A stretch of 64,000 bases of DNA from Aradus depressus (lineage: Eukaryota; Arthropoda; Insecta; Hemiptera; Aradidae): contig OY759215.1 of NCBI GenBank assembly GCA_963662175.1, positions 7,119,079-7,183,078 on the forward strand. The letters run 5' to 3'. This document shows positions 17,702-27,281 of the stretch, in pieces. Within the stretch, counting starts at the first letter, position 1, and every line of letters starts with the position of its first letter. Below the pieces are notes generated by a model that worked only from the letters and a program-made list of their open reading frames with translations, did no database searches and was not told where the DNA came from. The position numbers and the translations under genes are program-made.

Positions 17702-18385
17702 CTTTTTTTTTTTTTTATCCTACGCCAACTTTGGCATTTCAACCATGCGATGTCTTGCAGCCCAATACTATATCCCGGGCTTCGACCATATCAACCAGCG
17801 CAGATCAGGTCGGAAGATGGTCCCCTGTGATTTTCCCATCGTTGCAGAGCGGGCATATCGGTGAGTCGGCCACTCCTATCCTCTTCAGATGTTTCTGGAG
17901 GCAGTCGTATCCTGTGAGCATCCTGAAGTTGGCCACCGCCACCCTCCTAGCCATGTCCCCAGCTATCCGATGTTTTTCCTCCAGCAGGACTCCCCATCTC
18001 TTGCCAGCAGCTGCGCTTATCTGGTGTTCCCTCAACAGATCTTTGTAAATCTTGTCAATCTGCTCCTTTGCCATAGCCAGATTTGTGGACGTGGTAGGCT
18101 GTTTCATCTGGGATCCTTCTTTAGCCAACCTATCAGCCTTTTCGTTGCCTGGGATCCCGCAGTGGCTAGAGATCCATTGCAGTACTATAGTCTTCCCCTT
18201 AACAAGGAGCGCACTGATCCTACGCCTGCAGAGTAGCACATTCAGCGAAGTATGCTGATCAGCTGCCGGTTTAGTGAGGGACTTAATTGCGGCCTGCGAG
18301 TCCATCAGAAGGTAAAACTTTTCCTATGTTCGACAGCTAGCAATATTGCCGAAACCTCTCCGCCGAAATTATTCGCCATCATAAA
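17702..18385 (-). pseudogene. LINE RNase H domain fragment with poly(A) tail
   Basis: On the minus strand: GGEVSAILLAVEH, then (after a shift near 18330) YLLMDSQAAIKSLTKPAAD, VLQWISSHCGIPGNEKADRL, then a C-terminal CPLC...GDHLPT tail followed by a TGA where a Cys codon is expected, and SALVDMVEARDIVLG. The motifs DSQAAI, W-x-x-S-H-C-G-I-x-G-N-E and ADRLAKEG are those of RNase H domains of I/R1/LOA-type LINEs. A run of 16 T at 17702 is the poly(A) tail seen from the plus strand. Comparison with the empty site at 23695-23720 suggests insertion at a TATCTT. Confidence 0.85.
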
Positions 18386-19149
18386 TAACAGCAGTATCTT
18401 GTAAAGTGTACTTTACGTACGCCCCGAAGGAAATAGGTCTCAATTTTCTTCCGATTTTGCCCAAAATCTATTCAGATCTAAGTAAGCATATGTGACTTCT
18501 CCATCCCCAATTTGAAGTTCATAGTTTCAATCGTCTCCCATCTCATATACAGACGCACAGACAGATATCATAGCGAAAATAGTCAACACGTTTTCAGGGT
18601 ACCTACTTTGAAACATAAAAATCAATTGAAACCTCGATTTCGGATTTTCGCACTATTACAATACTTTCTTATACTATAAGAGGTGGTATGAGACATGAAC
18701 TCACAGAAGTATATGGCAAAACTGAGAATAACTAATGACACTCCTCGTGTCTTCTTTTGTAATCTTCATATTACATGACTTGTTTGTTTTAAAAAGAAAT
18801 GCTTGTAATACAATATTGCTGGATGATAAGATGCGAGTCAATATAATGTCCCATTAATCAGACAGTCTGTATGAAGTGGTGCAGCGAGGTGCCTTGGTTC
18901 GAGGACTGGGGAGGTTTTGTATGCATAGAGAGCATTGACCCATCGACAGAGTGCGTGGGGTCCTCCATCCCATGTCAACCACTTTCGGACATGACCCCCC
19001 CTAGATGTTTAGTTTAGTCGATGTAAGAATATCAGATTTAGCATGCACTTTTGAGGTTTTTTGTTAATTTTTAAAATAAGCTATTGTTTCCATAAAAGAA
19101 GCTTTGTGTATCTGCTGTTGTATATGACTTAGAAAGGTTATCTTGACGT

Positions 19150-19580
19150 CATGTCGGTGAATCACTGGCTATGTACTTCCCCAGCACGAATTAATCAATT
19201 ACGTTTCCGCTCTCCCTCCAAAGCCAATCGATATTGGGCTAAAACTTAACATTTGACTTACATAATGATTTCTGAATCGTCATACTAAATTTTTTGTCGA
19301 TACATTCATTACATCGGCAGTTACTAGGGTATTTAAATCGAGCCCCTCTTTACCGGCCCACTTTCCCTTCGACCGATTTCCCAGAAAATTTATAGAAGCC
19401 ATTGTGGGGTTGTGAACTTAAATATAAAATTTCATATCGATATAATAATTACAAGGGCAGTTATTGTTAGAGAACCCAGTTTTTTCATATACTTCCTCCG
19501 TAATCACTCTTTTCTCTTTAGCTGACACAAATACCTCAATAAATACCGAAATAGTGAATGTATCAGTAGAACATTTTTTA
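19150..19580 (+). mobile_element. 'GAATCACCGGC' element, long copy
   Basis: Starts GTCGGTGAATCACTGGC, GTACTTCCCCAGCACGAATT; continues GTCGATACATTCATTACATC, GGCAGTTACTAGGG, CTTCGACCGATTTCCC, and a second CGATATAATAATTACAAGGG unit. It ends near the GCTGACACAAATACC text. No coding. Confidence 0.6.
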
Positions 19581-20989
19581 TGTGAATCCAAAACCCAATA
19601 AGGCTGATTGATACCTGTAAATTACTTACTCAGTTACTCATATTAATTGCTTGTATATTTATACCGTAGTTATAGTTTTGAGAAGATTTAAAGATCTTGA
19701 GAATGCTGGAATTTTTGAATGTTCAACAAACTGTTCTAAACTTTGGGGATTGAGAAAGGTAAACACAATTTTTATAATTACATAATATTTTTTCATATTA
19801 ATAACAATTTTTTAATGAAGGTGTGAAAATAACACTTTTTTCTACTATTTTCATTTTCTACTATTTTCATTTTCTAGTCAAATTAATCATTAGCGTAACG
19901 AGGGGGCGAGGGGGGGTCCAGGCTCTTAGAAATTTCCGAATAATTAATAATTACAGTTGTTGCAGTTCGTTCTAAATGATTCAGACCCTTATAAAGATGA
20001 GCCAACTGCTAAAATATAAATTCTATGAATCTTTTTTTTTTAAGAAATAAAAATCTTGAATAATGTAATTTAATGATCCATGGACTATTATTTAATATTT
20101 ATGTTATATTCCAGCACTTGAATTCTGACCCAATAAATTGTTTTTCTTCTATATTTTATTCTAGATTTAATAAAAAGAAAGAAAAAAAAACCTTCCTCTT
20201 TGTGCATTTCACTTCATCTTATCTATTATTGTTTTTAAAAAATATCATATAGTGAGTGCTATTGCTACTCTTTTGTTCATAATAATTATTAACGAGGACA
20301 TTAAGGAATAATTGTCGTAGTGGTCAATTTTAAGAGGAAATATATTAAAGTAACCGATAAAGAGTCAGTTATTTCCGCCTAAGACCAGTGTTGCCAGGCC
20401 TGGGCATTATATTTAGCCGGACATTTTGCCCTAAAAGTCAGTCCGGTTCCGGTAGTCCACCTTTTTTAATAAAAAAAAAAAAAAAAACAGATATTTTTAA
20501 TTATTTATTATTAATCAATCACAGTTTTTATTACATAATTAAACTTATAACTAAAAACAATAAAAATTACGCCTTATTAGCTAATTATATATAATACCAA
20601 CTAAGTGTTCCGTCTTCTTAATTGAACATAAAGTGAAGAAATTATATTAAATAGATAAATACAAAACAATAAACAAAAATTGCTCTCTTTTGGCACAATA
20701 TTTCACTTATCATTTTTTTTATTTTTGATTCAATGGATCGATTCTTTTTACGAGATTTTACATCCCTATTCTGCCTTGCTTTGCTCGCTCCGCGCTGCAT
20801 GGCTGCTTACGAATCGAACAAATTAACTCTTAAAAACGAGTAAAGTACTATTATTGAAAAGGGGTGAAAGGTAGACAGATTGAATCCTATTTGTGGGTTA
20901 TTTTCCAATTATTTCGGGAGGACATCACGCAAGGGACCTCTGTCTATTTTTATAGTATTGTATGTAGGGATCTCCCTCTGATATATGAC

Positions 20990-21226
20990 AGTCGACACTA
21001 TAAATAAACCTTGTTTAAAGGAGGGGGCTCAATTCAAAAATCCTAATAACTGCCGATGTAATGAATTTACCGACATAAAATTTAGTATGAGGATTTAGGA
21101 GCCCCTGTATAAGTCAACTGTTGAATTAGCCCAAACTGGTTTTGGAGAGGAAGCGAAAAGTTAGTGTATTAATTCATTCCGGGGAAGTACATTGCCGGTG
21201 ATTCATCGCCGACTTTTTTATATATA
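20990..21226 (-). mobile_element. 'GAATCACCGGC' element, 5' half
   Basis: Plus-strand order: GGAGGGGGCTCAATTC, CCTAATAACTGCCGATGTAA, AAATTTAGTATGAGGATTTA, GAGGAAGCGAAAAGTTAG, GGGGAAGTACATTGCC and GGTGATTCATCGCCGACTT. A clean copy of the 5' end, cut before the middle. Confidence 0.6.
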
Positions 21227-21354
21227 TCATACCATTGTTTACATATACCTACGTCAAAAACCTCACTTCTTCAGTTATAAACATATTAAAAAATTACAAG
21301 CATCGAAAAATAAACAAGAAAATTTGAAATGTGAGTTTAGGCTTTTATACTTTT

Positions 21355-21502
21355 CGTTTTATTAGACGAAATAAAAATTAAAACAATATGAAAGTAAAAA
21401 ATACACATATAAACGATATGTACAAAACGTGTTCTTGTTATAAACTCCCGTCCAGGTTATCCATTTTCAGCCGCAGTGTTGCCAATCTCCATATTCTCAA
21501 CA
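21355..21502 (-). repeat. 3' LTR of the Gypsy relic
   Basis: 148-bp repeat of 22172-22315, preceded (minus strand) by the polypurine tract TTGAGGGAGGA at 21503-21513. Its last two bases are CG on the plus strand instead of TG, so one terminal base has mutated. Confidence 0.85.
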
Positions 21503-21568
21503 TCCTCCCTCAAAGGCCTAATCGCCGGACCGGTTTGATTACTCTCCCATATTGAGCGCACTTTGTGG

Positions 21569-22171
21569 CAGTCACTTCTCCGGTGAGATCCTCTGGGACA
21601 CTAACTCCTTCGCTAAATGTTTCTTTGATTTATCCATTATTCTGTGGATAAGGTAGTTGTCGTGGACTTGGGGGAATGACATGTTTTTCCGCCCCATGGT
21701 CAACTTGATTTTCACTGTCAGGTGGATGGTGGGAAAATGGTCTTCCCATAGATGGTTTAGGCGGATCAGGTGATCTTTGCTCGATAGGGTTGAGAGTGGT
21801 TTATTTGGTTCACCACTGTGTTCTGGTTGACAGTTATTATTATTACTGGATTGCAATGGCAGTAGATGATATCGATTCCTCCTTAGGCGTCTCTTTTCAG
21901 TTTCTACGATGTACGACCTTGGTTCCTCAGCAATGATCTTGTATCCAAACGTCGTCTCCGGTGAATTGCGGTTTCAATGGACGAGTGCCATGTCTGTTGT
22001 CGTAGTTTTGTTTGTACTTCTGCCTGTATTGTTCTTCTTTCTCTCCAAGTTGTTTATAATCTATTCTTTCTGAAAGATGGTTAAGCAAGACTGGTAAAAT
22101 ATCTCTTAGTTTTCTCCTCATCAATAGCTCAGCTGGTGAGAACCTGTTATGTTGTCCTATCGATTGCGCCA
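21569..22171 (-). pseudogene. Gypsy integrase C-terminal remnant
   Basis: Minus strand. RFSPAELLMRRKLRDILPV is the conserved S-P-A-E-L-x-x-x-R-x-L-R-x-x-L-P block after the integrase core. KQNYDNRHGTRPLKPQFTGD and DDVWIQD follow as the K-x-x-Y-D-x-R-H...F-x-x-G-D-x-V-W start of the C-terminal barrel. A stop at 21927 splits it. A second frame (21856-21572) carries the tail with a long polar end. There is no catalytic DDE core and it cannot be functional. Confidence 0.8.
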
Positions 22172-22315
22172 TGTTTTATTAGACGAAATAAACATTAAAA
22201 CAATATGAAAGTAAATACACATACAAACGATATGTACAAAACGTGACTTGTTCTAAACTCTCGACAAGGTTATCCCTTTTATGCCGTAGTGTTGCCAATG
22301 TCCATATTCTCAACA
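22172..22315 (-). repeat. 5' LTR of the Gypsy relic
   Basis: 144-bp repeat of 21355-21502 with about a dozen differences. On the minus strand it ends CTAATAAAACA followed at once by TGGCGC. Confidence 0.85.
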
Positions 22316-22666
22316 CTTATACTCTGAGTATAACAATTTAGTTGAAGACACAGAATGAATTCTACACAATTATAGATATTGGATCAATTTCCTTAACTGT
22401 TGAGTAATTATAAGGTTGTGTATATCATATCGGTTGAATTAGTTATATTAACCAGTAATCTATGGACAGAATATCTGGGATAGCTGATAACAGACTAATG
22501 GTGATTGACACGTGGGTCGATAAGGGCCTTTTTAGAGACTCGCTTTATCGTCGGTAATTGAACGATAAACCCAGATATTACACAGCACAAGCAGGTACCT
22601 ATTTGAGCCAATCAAGCAAATCGGTCGCTTCTAGTAAAGTGGTTTTACTTTAAATGTCTTACTTAC

Positions 22667-22832
22667 AATTTTATGGTTGAGATGTGCAAGTTCTCGTTCT
22701 GTGACCCGCCTTCTTGCCTGCTCCTGCTGCTGTCTCTTGTACTGACTGTACTTGTAGAAGAGATACATGCCTGGAAGTGCAAGAACCACCAGTGGCCGCA
22801 TCAGTGGGGAATTGCTCAGGTTTCGGGGCATC
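22667..22832 (-). CDS. Candidate exon: small single-pass membrane protein
   Basis: Minus strand, acceptor TTCTGTTGCAG, donor ATT|GTAAGTAAG, both strong. It encodes MPRNLSNSPLMRPLVVLALP, GMYLFYKYSQYKRQQQEQ and ARRRVTERELAHLNHKI. That is a short N-terminus, one hydrophobic segment (PLVVLALPGMYLFYKY), then a basic, glutamine-rich predicted coiled coil. The ATG is the second base of the exon, so it may be a start codon with a 5' UTR exon upstream or part of a longer protein. The layout is like small mitochondrial inner-membrane assembly factors, but I do not recognise the family. No partner exon found. Confidence 0.55.
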
Positions 22833-22898
22833 CTGCAACAGAACATCTCGATTTTCAGTCGATATTTAAGTGGAACAGTGTACATATGTGAATTGACG

Positions 22899-23141
22899 CA
22901 ACTATGGGAGTCTTAAGTCTTGCCTATCCTAAATTGTTATTCACCTAGGGTAGGGGTCTATAACGAGTACCTGACGTCGTACAGGCTCGGGACCATCGCT
23001 TAACGTCCCATCCGAAGGACGACATGCTTAAGTTTATTTTACCTCCCAGATAAAATAAACTAAGGGCCTCGGCCGGGTTTCAACCCGCGATCTTCAGCTC
23101 AGTAAGCAGGCACGTATACCACTGAGCTACCGGTGCACTCA
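22899..23141 (-). repeat. SINE family 1, copy lacking its 3' domain
   Basis: Plus-strand order TATGGGAGTCTTAAG, GTACAGGCTCGGGACCATCG, CTTAACGTCCCATCCGAAGG, GATAAAATAAACTAAGGGCC, GGGTTTCAACCCGCG and CACTGAGCTACCGG. Faces the copy at 23217-23435 head to head across 75 bp. Confidence 0.85.
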
Positions 23142-23216
23142 CTGCCAATATTAAAAAAATATTTTATAATTCGTTGCTACGCGATACAATTTAAACATTA
23201 TTTTGAAATATTTCCT

Positions 23217-23435
23217 GAGGGCGCCAGTAGCTCAGTGGTATGCGTGCTTGCCTTCTGAGCTCAAGGTCGTGGGTTCGAAACCCGTCCGAGGCCCTTAGTT
23301 TATTTTATCTGGGAGATAAACTAAACTTAAGCTTGCCGTCCTTCGGATGGAACGTTAAGCGATGGTCCCGAGCCTGTACGATGTCAGGTACTCGTTAAAG
23401 ACCCCTGCCCTAGGTGAATAAAAATTTAGGGTAAG
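23217..23435 (+). repeat. SINE family 1, copy lacking its 3' domain
   Basis: GAGGGCGCCAGTAGCTCAG, GGGTTCGAAACCCGTCCGAG, CGTCCTTCGGATGGAACG, TTAAGCGATGGTCCCGAGCC and CGTTAAAGACCCCTGCC. It stops after AATTTAGGGTAAG with no tail and no duplication. It sits at the same position of the host repeat as the SINE at 16854-17150. Confidence 0.85.
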
Positions 23436-24010
23436 CTCTATTTGGTCGTATTGATCCTATCTCAAATCTGAGGACTTATTAGCGATTGGAAATTTTATAA
23501 GGAACATTTTTTGTAGGAATCAATTTTTTGATAGGACTAACCGTTTTTGGGTAAATAAAAAAAAACGTTTAAAAATATGGATTTCAAAACTTCTTTCAGG
23601 ACGGTTGTATCTCGAAAATGACTTGCCAAAAATCGCTTTTCATATAAAATATACTTATATATAGTGATAACTATTACTTAAAAAGAGTTTTGATTAGATC
23701 AGATAAGCGGTATCTTTTAAATGTACTTAGGCCCTGAAGTAATGCGATTTCAATTTTTGGTCAAAATCTAATCAGATCTAAGTTAGCACATGTGACTTCT
23801 TCATTCCAAATTTCAAGTTCATAGCTACAATCATTTTTGTGGTAAAGCGCTCACAACTTTTCAGTCACATGCATACATACAAACAGTCATCATCGTAAAA
23901 ATGGTCAAAACGTATTTAGGGTAACTTGAAACGTAAAAATTTGTTGAAACCTTGATCTCGAATTTTTACACGATTAAATTACTTTCTTCTATTATAAATA
24001 TAATAAAGTA
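23436..24010 (+). repeat. Second copy of the 14.5-18.7 kb host repeat
   Basis: CGATTGGAAATTTTATAAGG, TTTTGATTAGATCAGATAAG, CAGATCTAAGTTAGCACATG, GACTTCTTCATTCC, CATCGTAAAAATGGTCAAAA, GAAACCTTGATCTCG and TTACTTTCTTCTATTATAA follow the same order as 17161-18700 but without the LINE and hairpin insertions. Upstream words (GCTACGCGATACAATTTAAA) lie at 23173-23195, left of the SINE. Confidence 0.6.
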
Positions 24011-24119
24011 AACACTGGCTATAGTCTTTAACTATATGTCTAACTATATCAATAAATTAATAATTATTTATTGACAAAAATAAATAAAATAAATTCCTGA
24101 AGGGTATAATATTAATTAA

Positions 24120-24330
24120 AAGGTTAGCTGTAATGAGAGGTTGTCGTTGTTTCATTGTCCAGCAGAGAGGAGGGGATGTGGTGGCTATCTCCTGTCATGT
24201 CAGCTATATTGGAGACAGTAAATTTCGGAATTTCAGAACAATGGCCACAATTAACTAGGGACATTGAACCAGTCTCTGTTGTCTCCATCCTAATTTCAGC
24301 CTTTAATTGTTAATTATTATCCGTGTAAGG
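24120..24330. other. Two-way open stretch, possible exon, unresolved
   Basis: Plus strand: an acceptor-like TTGTTTCATTGTCCAG precedes RGGDVVAISCHVSYIGDS, KFRNFRTMATIN and a TAG. Minus strand: METTETGSMSLVNCGHCSEI and PKFTVSNIADMTGD run open for 54 codons. Both look better than random intron DNA and the base composition is higher in GC than the flanks. I cannot tell which strand, if either, is coding. Confidence 0.25.
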
Positions 24331-24483
24331 CAGCGTCTACAATAACCGTGTATGCAACACGCGTGAACTTTGTACTCGTACTATAGAGAACCATGATATA
24401 TGTTATACAAATTCGAGGTATAGCTAGAATACGGCAAAATCAAGGCCGGCCCCTCAGCCAAGGCTCCCCCTGGATCCAAAAAT

Positions 24484-24540
24484 TAATTGATTAATTTGTT
24501 CTGTGGAAGTATATTTCTGGTGATTCACCGACTTTTTTTT
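24484..24540 (-). mobile_element. 'GAATCACCGGC' element, 5' end fragment
   Basis: TTAATTGATTAATTTGTTCT, GTGGAAGTATATTTCTGG and TGATTCACCGACTTTTTT are the terminal ~60 bp of the family in reverse. Confidence 0.55.
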
Positions 24541-24735
24541 TCTCATGGTTTGTCTTATTAGCTAGATATAAAGACGGTAAATATAAAACTTAATACAAAT
24601 GACAAATTCGAGCGTTTATTATGAATGATTTTAAAAAGACACCCCCATTTTCTCCCTTTCGTTAGTCCGATTTTTTCTGATCAAAAAACTTGGTCTTCTC
24701 TCGAGGAGTCTATCGTAAGTTTCGTAGTAACGTCT

Positions 24736-25299
24736 TGTATTTAATATATGGTATTTAAGGTGAAGGAGTCAAGATGGCGGAACCACGGGAGGATGAGGAC
24801 CAAAGCCATGGTGAGGAGAGGACGAGTCAACAGGAATAGACAGATCCTGCAGGGCGTACAAAGACCCTGTTTGGATTCCCGATTTAAAAAGACCAGAGGA
24901 GATTCGTATAAGTACAATGGGCCCTTGGTCGTATGTGGTTACGTCAGCTGGAAGAGATCTGAGCAGAAACTAGAAAACACCTAATTCCTATGGGAGCTGG
25001 TGCGAAAAGGACTCTAGAGGGAGAGTAACAGAATATGGAAGGTGGAGGAGTCAAGAGGACTGAACCACGGGAGGAAGAAGATAGGTGGGGAGGAGAGGAT
25101 GAGTCGGGAAGAGACAGATACTGCAGAGTCTGGGCGTACAAGGACCCCGTACGTTCTGATGTCCAGTATTAAGAAGCCTGTGAAGTACTGTGAATGCTAA
25201 GACGATCGTGAAAGAGAAGAGAGGATGTAGTGTTTGTATTTAACATATGTTGTGTTAATAAATAACAGTTTGATGCTAACTCTACAGAGTCTCACTCAC
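24736..25299 (+). repeat. Candidate solo or 5' LTR with internal duplication
   Basis: Begins TGTATTTAATATATGG and ends GTCTCACTCA. It contains TTAATAAATAACAG as a poly(A) signal and is followed by CTTGGCGAGCACG, which resembles an insect tRNA primer-binding site. Inside, two ~105-bp blocks (24759-24870 and 25041-25147) are related: GGAGTCAAGATGGCGGAACC against GGAGTCAAGAGGACTGAACC, and GCGTACAAAGACCC against GCGTACAAGGACCC. There is no second LTR in the window, so the call rests on the ends only. Confidence 0.35.
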
Positions 25300-25489
25300 T
25301 TGGCGAGCACGTAACTTCATTACTAAAGGAAGACTATATTTACTATTTACAACCCATTATACACACAGTCCCACAAACCAAAATGCACTTGAAATGTTCA
25401 GTTCGTTGACGAGACAAAACAAAAAGAGTCGACCAGCCATTGATCTAAAGTGCAGTATGGGAAGGTTGCGTGTTGGCGTGACACATTCG

Positions 25490-25605
25490 TCTTAGGACCC
25501 CGTCCATTTATTGTCTCCAGTCTGAATGGATTCTGAGATGAGTTTCACTTAGAAGAGGTTTTGTCTCTTTGGTCACGGTCCACGTTCTAATCCACACGTA
25601 GGGTC
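25490..25605 (+). repeat. Penelope-like/GIY-YIG element fragment, forward copy
   Basis: CCATTTATTGTCTCCAGTCT, GAATGGATTCTGAGATGAG, TTTCACTTAGAAGAGG and TTTGTCTCTTTGGTCACGG are repeated in reverse at 26213-26330. The two form an inverted pair with ~110-bp arms 610 bp apart. Confidence 0.6.
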
Positions 25606-25844
25606 AACACTCTACTTACTGGCCATTTAAGGAGAACTAACACTAATCCTAACTAAATTACCACTGACCAATAAAGGCTTCCATCTTGTTAAACAGAGAG
25701 TTAACGAAACCAATAATTATGATCAAAAATCGGGGAAATGTAGAAAAAACTCAATATTCACCAGCGAACTAGCACTGGCGTCAAAGAACAGAACTCATTT
25801 CTGCAGGTATGCGGTAAAGGATTTATTTAATATAGTAGAAGTCA

Positions 25845-25882
25845 TCAGTGAATCACCGGCTATGTACTTCCCCATGATTAAA
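25845..25882 (+). mobile_element. 'GAATCACCGGC' element, 5' tip
   Basis: GTCATCAGTGAATCACCGGC followed by TATGTACTTCCCCA, then a run of TTAATCA/TGATTAA words (25877-25930) that is not part of the family. Confidence 0.5.
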
Positions 25883-26002
25883 TTTAATCAGGTTTAATGT
25901 TAATCATGATTAAGGTTAATCAGGCTGACAATATTAAAGTACAAGAAGAAAATAAAATAAAAAATGGGTACAATCTTTATAATGAAAATACACAATATAT
26001 TA

Positions 26003-26330
26003 TATTAACTTAGTGGCGTTAACAGGGGTAAGAATTTGAAGTGAGTTTTGTTCAAACAATTCCCATTTTTATAGTTCTTCCAGCTGTTCCAGAGTGTCTG
26101 TCTACTTTTTTCACAAAGATGGAGGTACTTTATACCCAATGCTTCGTTAAATAAGTGACCCATATCGTCGATATGTTTAGCAAATGTAGATTTTTCTCCT
26201 TTTTCCCTTATTCGGATGTGTGGAGAATGGATAGAACGTGGACGGTGACCAAAGAGACAAAAGCTCTTCTAAGTGAACCTCATCTCAGAATCCATTCAGA
26301 CTGGAGACAATAAATGAACAGGGTTCTATC
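26003..26330 (-). pseudogene. Retroelement endonuclease C-terminus (Penelope-like GIY-YIG candidate)
   Basis: The minus strand reads HIRIREKGEKSTFAKHIDDM, GHLFNEALGIKYLHLCEKSR, then WNSWKNYKNGN, LNKTHFKFLPLL and a stop. The order R-x-x-E...S-x-F-A-K-H-I...G-H...L-H...L-N-x-x-x-x-F-K resembles the end of the GIY-YIG endonuclease of Penelope-like elements (R-x-x-E-H...S-x-x-A-x-H-x-x-x-x-x-H). A second diverged copy is at 31950-32110. Upstream sequence (26213-26330) is not open. The family assignment is an inference from motif spacing. Confidence 0.5.
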
Positions 26331-26335
26331 CTTTT

Positions 26336-26402
26336 ATCCGTTCTTTAAATTTGACCTATATAAATATAAATATATAAATATAGGTCAAATTCAAAGAACG
26401 GG
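26336..26402. repeat. Palindrome at the edge of the pogo element
   Basis: CCGTTCTTTAAATTTGACCT pairs with AGGTCAAATTCAAAGAACGG around an AT-rich loop. It ends 33 bp before the pogo element's left end. Confidence 0.7.
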
Positions 26403-26479
26403 TATAAAAAAATAAATTTAAAGATATATATATACAGTAGAGCGTCGATTATCCGAACTAATGTTGTGTGGGGTGGTTC

Positions 26480-26850
26480 GGATAATCGAAATTTTTCAGC
26501 CACCCAGAACTTGCAATCAATTAAGAGTCACCACCAAGCTTCATGTTTAATTTCACACAAAATGGGCCCTGAAGCCCGTTTTTGCAAAAACCAAGTGAAT
26601 GCAGCATCTTCCAACAATTCGGATTTCGGTTTTTTCATAGTTTTACGATATGAACTGCCCTTCTCACTGTCAAGATTCTGTCAAGTGCATACCTAGTGAT
26701 TGAATAAGAATTATTTTTTATTCCCGTTATCGTTGATTTACCAACACCGAACTTGATAGTTAATGCCTGACCCGTTTCACCTAATTTAATGTACACCTCA
26801 CAATGAATGATTTGAAACTGAGAGCATTGACTGGTAACCGACCATACGAA
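26480..26850 (-). pseudogene. pogo/Tigger transposase N-terminal relic
   Basis: The minus strand encodes LGETGQALTIKFGVGKSTIT, GIKNNS and RYALDRILTVRRAV, then in another frame MKKPKSELLEDAAFTWFLQK and RASGPILCEI. These are the pipsqueak-like helix-turn-helix (G-x-x-x-x-x-A-x-x-F-G-V-G-x-S-T-I) and the CENP-B-type second DNA-binding domain (L-E-x-A-x-x-x-W-F-x-x-x-R-x-x-G-x-x-x). Frameshifts separate them and the DDE domain is gone. Confidence 0.7.
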
Positions 26851-27281
26851 TGGAAAGGGATTCAGCGGAAAAATCCAATGAACAAATTACAAAGACATAA
26901 ACTTTAGTTGTTAGTAAACAAATATTGACTGCCTGCCACGTCATCGAAAAACTGATATCCCTTAAGCTAAGCGCGCACTAGGACGGCACGGCACGGACGG
27001 GCGGCCGTCACGGCAATTTAAAAAAATTAATATCATTGAATCAAATGTGTATGCGCTCACTTGGTCGGTACGGCCGGCCGGACAGGGCTTCCGCACCTTC
27101 CGCCGTTTTAAAAAGTCGGCGAGGAAGAACTTCAGGACATTTCCGAAAGGCCGTACCGATGACTCATCGGCATTTCTGGGGTAGTGAGCGCGCCCCTCCG
27201 GCGGGCGCCTTGGAATTGTTTGCCACGTCATCCTCATGACAGATTGACAGTCAGTTGAGTTCTACCCTTCTACAAAAAGAG

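Larger units (their letters stand above)
14540..18700 (+). repeat. Old interspersed repeat broken by four insertions
   Basis: Host repeat pieces are about 14540-14634, 16835-16853, 17161-17368, 17619-17701 and 18386-18700. Shared words with the second copy at 23165-24010 are GCGATACAATTTAAA, TTGAAATATT, CGATTGGAATTCTATAAGG, TTTTTGATTA, AGATCTAAGTAAGCATATGT, GACTTCTCCAT, TTTGAAGTTCATAG and ATCGAAACCTCGATTT-like text. The copy contains a Jockey LINE, a SINE, a hairpin element and an RNase H LINE fragment; the first three carry clear duplications of host-repeat sequence. The class of the host repeat is not recognised; the 3' text resembles non-coding ends of LINE families. Confidence 0.6.
21355..22315 (-). 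mobile_element. Ty3/Gypsy-like LTR retrotransposon, internally deleted
   Basis: Direct repeats of about 146 bp (21355-21502 and 22172-22315) are the LTRs. On the minus strand they run TGTTGAGAATATGG ... CTAATAAAACA, with TG and CA ends and AATAAA. Next to the 3' LTR is a purine tract, TTGAGGGAGGA. Next to the 5' LTR is TGGCGC, a common insect Gypsy primer-binding start. Only the end of the integrase remains between them, so gag, protease, reverse transcriptase and most of integrase were removed by one deletion joined at the primer-binding site. Flanks CTTTT and CTTAT could be a decayed 5-bp duplication. Confidence 0.85.

Noticed and set aside
18863..18990. Possible tRNA-like or LINE-derived piece (GGTTCGAGGACTGG)
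   Set aside because: One B-box-like word only; no A box, no repeat copies in the window, no protein match.
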